Assembly: GCA_016708905.1 (NCBI GenBank)
Contig: JADJEV010000003.1
Coordinates: 930,001 to 994,000, forward strand
Direction of reading: 5' to 3'
Origin: Candidatus Methylophosphatis roskildensis
GTDB lineage: Bacteria; Pseudomonadota; Gammaproteobacteria; Burkholderiales; Rhodocyclaceae
DNA length: 64,000 nucleotides
The notes below the pieces were generated by a model. That model was not told where the DNA came from, ran no database searches, and saw only the letters and a list, made by a program, of their open reading frames with translations. This document shows, piece after piece, positions 57,873 through 64,000 of the stretch. Positions within the stretch are counted from its first letter, which is position 1; every line of letters begins with the position of its first letter. The position numbers were made by a program, and so were the translations under genes.

Positions 57873-58655
57873 ATGACCGCTACCTATGAAGACATCGTGT
57901 TGGATAGCAGGAACGGGGTCGCTACGATCACCATCAATCGCCCGGACAAGTACAACGCGTTCCGCGCCCAGACCTGCGAGGAGTTGATCGACGCGTTTCT
58001 TCGGGCTGGATGGGATCGCTCGGTGGGCGTTATCGTCCTGACTGGCGCTGGCGACCGGGCGTTCTGTACCGGCGGAGACCAGTCCGCTCACGCCGGCCAT
58101 TACGATGGGCGGGGCGTCATAGGGCTTCCGCTGGAGGAGTTGCAGGCGGTTATCCGCGATGTGCCCAAGCCGGTGATTGCCAAAGTGCGCGGTTACGCCA
58201 TCGGCGGCGGCCACGTGCTGGCGCTGTTGTGCGATCTGACGCTTGCGGCCGAGTCGGCCAAGTTCGGCCAGGTCGGTCCCAAGGTGGGCTCGGTGGACCC
58301 CGGCTTCGGCACCGCATATATGGCGCGCGTCATCGGGGAGAAGCGGGCGCGGGAAGTCTGGTACCTGTGCCGTCAGTACACCGCGGCCGAAGCAGTACAG
58401 ATGGGCTTGGCGAACAAGGCCGTGCCGGATGCGGATCTCGATGCGGAGGTCGAACGCTGGTGCGCGGAGATTCTGGAAAAGAGCCCGACCGCGCTGACTT
58501 TGGCCAAGCGTTCCTTCAATGCCGACACCGCGCATATCGCGGGCATCTCCGCGTTGGGGCTGCAGGCCGTCGGGCTGTTCTATGGGACGGAGGAATCGCA
58601 GGAAGGCGTGCGGGCGTTTCAGGAGAAGCGCAAGCCGCGGTTTCGCGGCGTCTGA
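57873..58655 (+). CDS. badI: BadI-like 2-ketocyclohexanecarboxyl-CoA hydrolase
   Basis: A 260-residue crotonase-fold enzyme. FCTGGDQSAHAGHYDGRG, LQAVIRDVPKPVIAKVRGYAIGGGHVLALLCDLTLAAE, GQVGPKVGSVDPGFGTAYMARVIGEKRAREVWYLC and RSFNADTAHIAGI follow BadI of anaerobic benzoate degraders closely; BadI opens the ring of 2-ketocyclohexane-1-carboxyl-CoA. MenB (naphthoate synthase) is the nearest alternative because it shares the GG-DQ and GQVGP segments. AAGGAC lies ahead of the ATG. No other bad genes are adjacent, so its pathway here is open. The 236-base gap upstream holds GC-rich hairpins that may terminate the symporter transcript. Confidence 0.75.
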   Translation: MTATYEDIVLDSRNGVATITINRPDKYNAFRAQTCEELIDAFLRAGWDRSVGVIVLTGAGDRAFCTGGDQSAHAGHYDGRGVIGLPLEELQAVIRDVPKPVIAKVRGYAIGGGHVLALLCDLTLAAESAKFGQVGPKVGSVDPGFGTAYMARVIGEKRAREVWYLCRQYTAAEAVQMGLANKAVPDADLDAEVERWCAEILEKSPTALTLAKRSFNADTAHIAGISALGLQAVGLFYGTEESQEGVRAFQEKRKPRFRGV

Positions 58656-58849
58656 TCGCCCGAACCGAGCCATCAAGGATCGGCCGCGTGTCGGTCCCGC
58701 ATCGAGGCAGTCGGGAATGAAGTTCTTGCTTTCAAGCGCGGACTTTTCGGCCCGTGTCGTCTATAGTCGCGCACGGAGTGGATCCCTCGGCCTCGGATCC
58801 ACGCATACCACTTCGAAGAATGGCCAAGAACATCCTGGGGGGAGTTGAC

Positions 58850-61429
58850 ATGAGCAAGAACGAGCAAACGTCAGGCGAGTTGCCAGCGAAGCCGGATTCT
58901 GCGCGGAACGCGGATTACGAAGACACACGCACCGGGCTCGGTGTGGATTCGCTGAAGCGCGCCTTTCTCGACAAGCTGGTTTATGTGCAGGCGCGATTCC
59001 CCGAGGTCGCGACGCAGCGCGATTGCTACCAGGCGCTCGCGGGCGTGGTGCGCGACCGACTCCTGCACCGCTGGGTACAGACCGCGCGCACCTACAAGCA
59101 ACAGGGCAGCCGTACCGTCTGCTACATGTCCGCCGAATTCCTGATCGGACCACAACTCGGCAACAACCTGATCAATCTCGGCATTGTCGACAACACGCGG
59201 CAAGCCATGAAGGAACTCGGGCTCGATCTCGATGTGCTGATCGACCAGGAGGAGGAACCCGGCCTGGGCAACGGCGGTCTCGGTCGTTTGGCGGCCTGTT
59301 ACCTCGACTCTCTGGCGACTCTCGAAATTCCCGCCATCGGCTATGGCATTCGCTACGAGTTCGGGATTTTCACGCAGGCAATCCGCGACGGCATGCAGGT
59401 CGAGTTGACGGACAACTGGTTCCGGCACGGAAGCCCGTGGCTGATTCACCGTCCGAATGTCGCTTTCGACGTCAAGCTAGGGGGCCATACGGAAATTCAG
59501 TACGAAGGGACAGCCAGTCGCCGCGCACGAGTTCAGTGGATTCCCGGAAGGGTGGTGCGGGGCACCGCATGGGACATGCCCGTGCTGGGATACGGCGTGA
59601 ACACCCCCAATCGGCTCAGGCTGTGGAGCGCAGAGTCACCGGAAACATTCGATTTCGGAGCCTTCAATGCTGGCAACTACTATCAGGCGGTGGACGCACA
59701 GGTCCAGTCGGAGACTCTGACCAAGGTACTGTACCCGAACGACGAAATGGAAGCGGGACAGGAACTGCGGCTCGAGCAACAGTATTTCTTCGTCTCGTGC
59801 TCGCTGCAGGACATGATCCGCCTGCAACTGCAAACACAAAAGACTCTCGACGGTTTCCACGAGAAGTTCGTCGTCCAGCTCAACGATACCCATCCGTCGA
59901 TTGCCGTCGCGGAGTTGATGCGCTTGCTGGTGGACGAATACGACATTTCGTGGGACCAAGCGTGGTCGATAACCCGAAAGACCCTCGCCTATACCAATCA
60001 TACGCTGCTCCCCGAGGCACTCGAGAAATGGCGCCTGGAACTGTTCAAGCGGATACTGCCGCGGCATTTGGAAATCATTTGCGAAATCAATGCACGTTTC
60101 CTCGACGAGGTGCGAATCGGCTTTCCGTTCGACATCGCGAAGCTCAGGCGGATGTCGCTGATCGACGAGGACGGTCCGCGGTTCGTGCGCATGGCGCATC
60201 TTGCAATCGTCGGCAGCTTCGCGGTGAATGGTGTGGCCAAGCTTCACAGCGATCTGCTCAAGTCGGATGTCCTCAATGACTTCCACGACCTGTGGCCGGA
60301 AAAATTCAACAACAAGACCAACGGTGTCACACCGCGCCGCTTCGTGCTGCTGATAAATCCGAAGATGTCGCGGCTGATCGACGATACGATCGGCCCGGGC
60401 TGGGTCACCGACATGACACGGCTGTGCGAGCTGGAACCGCATGCCGACGATCCGGCGTTTCGCGAGGCCTGGCGCCGCATCAAGCGAAGCAACAAGCTCG
60501 ACCTCGCCCGCGAGATAAAGCGCATCGCCAATGTCGATGTCGACCCGACATCGATGTTCGATGTCCAGGTCAAACGCATCCATGAGTACAAGCGCCAACA
60601 CCTCAACCTGCTGCACGTCGTCTCGCTGTACAAGCGCCTGAAGGACAATCCGAATCTCGAGATGGCGCCGCGAACCGTGATCTTCGGCGGCAAGGCCGCG
60701 CCGGGGTATGCGATGGCCAAGTCGATGGTCAGATTGATCACCACTGTCGCCGACCTGATCGAACGCGACCCGGCGATGCGGGGCAAGCTGCAGGTCGTGT
60801 TCTTCCCGAATTACAACGTCAAGAACGCGCAATGGATCTTCCCGGCTGCCGATCTGTCGGAGCAGATCTCACTCGCCGGCAAGGAGGCCTCGGGAACCGG
60901 CAACATGAAACTCCAGATGAACGGCGCGCTCACGATCGGTACCCTCGACGGCGCCAATGTCGAAATCCGCGAGCAAGTCGGAGACGAGAACTTCTTCCTG
61001 TTCGGGATGACCACACCGGAGGTCAAGGAGCTCAAGGGCAGGGGTTACTCTGCGCGCGCCTGCTACGAAGCGAACCCGCATCTGCGCGAAGTGATCGACC
61101 TCATCGCTTCGGGGTTCTTCACCAAGGGCGACTGCGAGATCTTCCGGCCGTTGATACACAGCCTTCTTGATTACGACGAATACATGCTGCTCGCCGACTT
61201 CCAGGCTTACATCGACTGCCAGGACAGGGTGTCCGAAACCTACCTCGATTTCGAGCGCTGGTCGCGAATGTCGATTCTCAATGTCGCGCGTTCCGGGTTC
61301 TTTTCGTCGGATCGGGCGATCCGTGAGTACTGCGACGAAATATGGAAGGTGCGGCCGGTGCGGATCGACCTTCGCGATCTTTCCGAAGACGACTTGAAGT
61401 TCACGCGCGCAGCCGGGCCAGCCAAGTGA
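58850..61429 (+). CDS. glgP: Glycogen phosphorylase (second paralogue)
   Basis: An 859-residue glycogen phosphorylase. It has YMSAEFLIGPQLGNNLINLG, EEEPGLGNGGLGRLAACYLDSLATLEIPAIGYGIRYEFGIF, QLNDTHPSIAVAELMRLL, KRIHEYKRQHLN and the pyridoxal lysine in EASGTGNMKLQMNGALTIG. The first 40 residues are a charged, probably flexible leader absent from the other paralogue. GGAG lies six bases before the ATG. It is convergent with glgE over a hairpin. With the other GlgP, GlgX and GlgB it forms a complete glycogen turnover set. Confidence 0.93.
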   Translation: MSKNEQTSGELPAKPDSARNADYEDTRTGLGVDSLKRAFLDKLVYVQARFPEVATQRDCYQALAGVVRDRLLHRWVQTARTYKQQGSRTVCYMSAEFLIGPQLGNNLINLGIVDNTRQAMKELGLDLDVLIDQEEEPGLGNGGLGRLAACYLDSLATLEIPAIGYGIRYEFGIFTQAIRDGMQVELTDNWFRHGSPWLIHRPNVAFDVKLGGHTEIQYEGTASRRARVQWIPGRVVRGTAWDMPVLGYGVNTPNRLRLWSAESPETFDFGAFNAGNYYQAVDAQVQSETLTKVLYPNDEMEAGQELRLEQQYFFVSCSLQDMIRLQLQTQKTLDGFHEKFVVQLNDTHPSIAVAELMRLLVDEYDISWDQAWSITRKTLAYTNHTLLPEALEKWRLELFKRILPRHLEIICEINARFLDEVRIGFPFDIAKLRRMSLIDEDGPRFVRMAHLAIVGSFAVNGVAKLHSDLLKSDVLNDFHDLWPEKFNNKTNGVTPRRFVLLINPKMSRLIDDTIGPGWVTDMTRLCELEPHADDPAFREAWRRIKRSNKLDLAREIKRIANVDVDPTSMFDVQVKRIHEYKRQHLNLLHVVSLYKRLKDNPNLEMAPRTVIFGGKAAPGYAMAKSMVRLITTVADLIERDPAMRGKLQVVFFPNYNVKNAQWIFPAADLSEQISLAGKEASGTGNMKLQMNGALTIGTLDGANVEIREQVGDENFFLFGMTTPEVKELKGRGYSARACYEANPHLREVIDLIASGFFTKGDCEIFRPLIHSLLDYDEYMLLADFQAYIDCQDRVSETYLDFERWSRMSILNVARSGFFSSDRAIREYCDEIWKVRPVRIDLRDLSEDDLKFTRAAGPAK

Positions 61430-61494
61430 AGCAGGGCAGGGCGGCGCTTCGCCGACCACTGCGAAATGCGCCCTATCTTGCGCCAATCGACCAT

Positions 61495-61518
61495 CGAGGC
61501 GCGCCGCCGCGCGCCTCG
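61495..61518. terminator. Hairpin between convergent glgP and glgE
   Basis: CGAGGCGCG (61495-61503) pairs with CGCGCCTCG (61510-61518) around six bases. It lies between two convergent stop codons and could serve both strands. No T-run follows. Confidence 0.5.
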
Positions 61519-61553
61519 GTCCGAGGCGGGCGGGGTAGTCGCCGGCGAGTTTT

Positions 61554-63515
61554 CTAACCGCGGCGGATCTTGATGATGTGTGCCATCTTGCCGGCCGGAC
61601 TGAGTTCGATGTAGGCCGTCGGGCCGCCCCAGATATATCGGTCGTCGGACAGCAGATCATGTGCCTCGTACTGCTCGTGTGCGCCGATGCCGAAGGTGCC
61701 CAGCGGTATCTCGATGAGCGTTGACTGGGACTGGAAGGGGTCGACGTTGACGACACAGACGATGATGTCGGACCTGTCCTCGGTCATCTTGGCGTAGGCG
61801 ATGATGTTGGGATTGTGCGAACCGAGGAACAGCACGTCGTTGTAGGTCTGCAAGGCCGGCGAGTCGCGGCGAATCTGGTTGATCCGCGTAATGATCGAGA
61901 CGATGTTTCCGGGCGTCCCTTCCCAGTCGCGTACCTTGATCTCGTACTTCTCCGAGTTCAGGTATTCCTCCTTGCCCGGAATCGCTTCGTTTTCGCACAC
62001 CTCGTAGCCGCTGTAGATGCCGTAGACGCTGGACAGCGTCGCGGCCAGCACGGCGCGCATGATGAACGCCGGCCTGCCACCGAACTGCAGAATCGGCGGC
62101 AGGATGTCCGGAGTATTGGCAAAGAAGTTGCCGGTGAAGTATTCCTTCATCTCGCCGCTGGTCAACTCGCTGACGTACTCGGTGAGTTCTTGTGCGCTGT
62201 TGCGCCAGGTGAAGTAGGTGTAGGACTGGGCGAATCCGACTTTCGCCAGCAGCCGCATCATCTTCGGCTTGGTGAAGGCTTCAGCCAGGAAGATGACGTC
62301 CGGGTGATGGCGATGAACTTCATCGATTACCCATTCCCAGAAAGGCACCGGTTTGGTGTGCGGGTTGTCGACGCGGAAAGTGGTCACGCCCTTGTCGACC
62401 CAGAACAGGAAGATCTTGAGCATCTCCTGCCAAAGCCCGACACGGTCGCTGGTCCCGAAATTGAGCGGGTACACATCCTGGTATTTCTTCGGCGGGTTCT
62501 CGGCGTATTTGATCGACCCGTCCGGACGATGGAAGAACCACTCTGGATGCTCGGTCACGTAGGGATGGTCAGGCGAGCAATTCATCACATAATCGAGTGC
62601 GATCTCGATCCCCAGCTCGCGACAGGTGGCGACGAACTTGTCCCAGTCGTCCCAGGTTCCGAGCTGAGGCTCCAGTCCCATGTGGCCGCCATGCTTGTTG
62701 CCGATTGCCCATGGGCTGCCGACGTCGCCCGGTTCCGCGACCAGGGAGTTGTTCTTGCCTTTGCGGAAGCTGTTGCCGATTGGGTGAATCGGCGGCAGAT
62801 AGACGACGTCGAAGCCCATGGCCTTGATTTCGCGCAGGCGCGGGATGCAGTCCCGCAGCGTCCCATGCCGATCCGGGCTGCTGGTTTGCGAACGCGGGAA
62901 GAACTCGTACCACGCGGCGAAGCGCGTGATCGGCCGATTGACCATGACCGTCAGTGCGGGCGCCAGTTCGTAGCCCTCGCTGCGGTCAGGGTGGGCTGCC
63001 ATCAGCTTGCGCATTTCGCTCCCGAGTCCCATATCGACCGCACCGTGCCAGTCATCCGATGCCAGCGCACTCTCCATCGATGCGATGATGCCCTCGATAC
63101 GGGCGCTGGCCTCTCCCTTGGCACCTGCGGCAGACTGCTTCAGTGTCACCAGTCCCTCGAGCAACTCGCTCTTCAGGTTCGCACCCGGTACGCTCTTTTT
63201 GGTGACCTCGTCGACCCACGACAGATAGCGCTCGGTGTAAGCCTCGATGGTGTACTCCCAGCGACCGATCGAGGTGACCGTGAACTCGCCATGCCAGCTG
63301 TCGTTGTCGCCCAGGGTCATCGGAATTTCCTGCCACTTCTTCGCGCCGACCCTGCGTGCCTTGAGCAGGGCAGCCAGCTTGTTGTGGCCCTCCTGATAGA
63401 TGTCGGCGCTGACGGCGACCTTCTCGCCGACAACGCGCTTGATGGGGAAACGGCCACAGCCCACTTGCGGCTGGACCGCCTCGATGATCACACGGGGGTA
63501 GTCTTTGGGGACCAT
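61554..63515 (-). CDS. glgE: Alpha-1,4-glucan:maltose-1-phosphate maltosyltransferase
   Basis: A 653-residue GH13_3 enzyme that transfers maltosyl units from maltose 1-phosphate onto alpha-glucan chains. An N-terminal beta domain (PRVIIEAVQPQVGCGRFPIKRVVGE) is typical of GlgE. Catalytic Asp383 sits in FRVDNPHTKP and Glu412 in FLAEAFTKP, both in family-specific contexts; NPPKKYQDVYPLNF and the WAIGNKHGGH loop also agree. AGGAG lies eight bases before the ATG. It is directly downstream of the GT4 glycogen synthase gene, the enzyme type able to make its maltose 1-phosphate donor. No treS or maltokinase gene is in the window. Confidence 0.93.
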   Translation of the reverse strand: MVPKDYPRVIIEAVQPQVGCGRFPIKRVVGEKVAVSADIYQEGHNKLAALLKARRVGAKKWQEIPMTLGDNDSWHGEFTVTSIGRWEYTIEAYTERYLSWVDEVTKKSVPGANLKSELLEGLVTLKQSAAGAKGEASARIEGIIASMESALASDDWHGAVDMGLGSEMRKLMAAHPDRSEGYELAPALTVMVNRPITRFAAWYEFFPRSQTSSPDRHGTLRDCIPRLREIKAMGFDVVYLPPIHPIGNSFRKGKNNSLVAEPGDVGSPWAIGNKHGGHMGLEPQLGTWDDWDKFVATCRELGIEIALDYVMNCSPDHPYVTEHPEWFFHRPDGSIKYAENPPKKYQDVYPLNFGTSDRVGLWQEMLKIFLFWVDKGVTTFRVDNPHTKPVPFWEWVIDEVHRHHPDVIFLAEAFTKPKMMRLLAKVGFAQSYTYFTWRNSAQELTEYVSELTSGEMKEYFTGNFFANTPDILPPILQFGGRPAFIMRAVLAATLSSVYGIYSGYEVCENEAIPGKEEYLNSEKYEIKVRDWEGTPGNIVSIITRINQIRRDSPALQTYNDVLFLGSHNPNIIAYAKMTEDRSDIIVCVVNVDPFQSQSTLIEIPLGTFGIGAHEQYEAHDLLSDDRYIWGGPTAYIELSPAGKMAHIIKIRRG

Positions 63516-63657
63516 AGTGCAGCTCCTGAATACTGGACCGGTCGAGCCGGAAACGTGGCAGAGAAATCCAAACTTCGACGGCCGGTTCCGGCCGTCTATG
63601 CGAATACGGATCAGCGGAGGGCAAACCCTTACCCTTGGCCGATCGAAAGCCGGGCGG

Positions 63658-64000
63658 TCATTTCAGCAGGGACTCGTAAAGCCTCTTGGTCTGCTGCCCG
63701 ATGCTCGGCCAGCCAAAGACCTCATGCGCGCGCTTCTGGCCCGCAGTGGCCATGGATTCGGCGAGTTTCGGGTCATCGAGAACCTTGTTGATGGCCGTCG
63801 CCAGATCGCGTGAAAAGACATCCGGGTTCACCGGCTCGAAGGGTGCCACCTTCAGTTGCTCGAGTGGAACCTGGTAGCCGGTGACGCCATCGATCACGAC
63901 TTCCTTGATGCCACCGACCGCGCTCGCCACGACCGCCGTATGGCAGGCCATGGCCTCCAGGTTGATGATTCCAAATGGCTCGTAGATCGATGGGCAGCAA
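63658..64000 (-). CDS. glgA: GT4 glycogen synthase, C-terminal part (runs off the window)
   Basis: The last 114 or so codons of a GT-B glycosyltransferase; the rest lies beyond the window. PSIYEPFGIINLEAMACHTAVVASAVGGIKEVVIDGVTGYQVPLEQ is the nucleotide-sugar binding motif of family 4, and the tail GWPSIGQQTKRLYESLL matches the actinobacterial-type glycogen synthase. Such enzymes use ADP- or UDP-glucose, and some (GlgM) make maltose 1-phosphate, the substrate of GlgE next door. Which of these it is cannot be told from the C-terminus. It is in the same direction as glgE, 142 bases upstream. Confidence 0.8.
   Translation of the reverse strand, partial: CCPSIYEPFGIINLEAMACHTAVVASAVGGIKEVVIDGVTGYQVPLEQLKVAPFEPVNPDVFSRDLATAINKVLDDPKLAESMATAGQKRAHEVFGWPSIGQQTKRLYESLLK

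Noticed and set aside
61815..63791. 658-codon plus-strand open frame opposite glgE
   Set aside because: Antisense to a well-supported GlgE with full catalytic motifs; no domain or start signal of its own.

Overview
The window reads as a GC-rich proteobacterial chromosome. The gene mix suggests a betaproteobacterium that stores both polyhydroxyalkanoate and glycogen, in the style of Rhodocyclales/'Accumulibacter'. The pointers are a phasin, a DUF485 protein with an acetate-type symporter, GTP-type PEP carboxykinase, hexameric citrate synthase and a dense set of glycogen genes. No rRNA, tRNA or CRISPR array was recognised, so the taxonomic call is inference and a gammaproteobacterium is not excluded.

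Layout. (1) 1-3050: edge of an integrated island, with a DUF1845/AcaB-like ICE protein and a P4-type tyrosine integrase. (2) 3147-9115: chromosomal genes (TAXI-type solute-binding protein, large AsmA-like DUF748 protein, FFLEELY-motif protein). (3) 9288-15764: a lipid/alcohol block with an aldehyde dehydrogenase, a Tat-exported small subunit plus GMC oxidoreductase, a membrane-anchored lipase and a two-domain fatty acyl-CoA reductase. A frameshifted ISAs1-type transposase with a DUF4338 N-terminus (15894-17694) follows. (4) 17952-21381: phasin, patatin phospholipase, TetR regulator and a TPR-like protein. (5) 21383-35223: a nest of mobile elements described below. (6) 35232-39991: DUF3482 GTPase with its DUF2868 membrane partner, then cyclopropane fatty acid synthase, whose stop codon is hit by a second, decayed IS1634-type copy (39993-42007). 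(7) 42118-64000: central carbon and glycogen genes (two glycogen phosphorylases, glgB, glgX, glgE and the end of a GT4 glycogen synthase), with citrate synthase, pckG, a DUF485/acetate symporter pair, a BadI-like hydrolase and a nitronate monooxygenase-like protein.

The main discovery is that 21383-35223 is one IS1380-type element split by two insertions, one of which is itself split twice. Inverted repeats, target duplications and reading frames allow the history to be undone base by base. An IS1380-like element (5-bp duplication ATGAA) landed on the stop codon of the TPR-like gene. An IS1634-like element (GCTAAT duplicated) and an IS21-like element (GTTGCA duplicated) then entered its transposase gene. 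The IS21 istA gene was in turn cut by a recombinase-in-trio (RIT) element and by a serine-recombinase element. Removing the insertions rejoins a 516-codon IS1380 transposase and a 491-codon IstA, both exactly in frame.

How the metabolic genes fit together (inference from families): acetate enters through the symporter and is routed by citrate synthase and PEP carboxykinase. Glycogen is built through a GT4 synthase, GlgE and GlgB, and taken apart by GlgP and GlgX. Fatty acyl groups may be reduced to alcohols by the acyl-CoA reductase and re-oxidised by the GMC/aldehyde dehydrogenase pair, with the phasin, patatin and lipase acting on granules or lipids.
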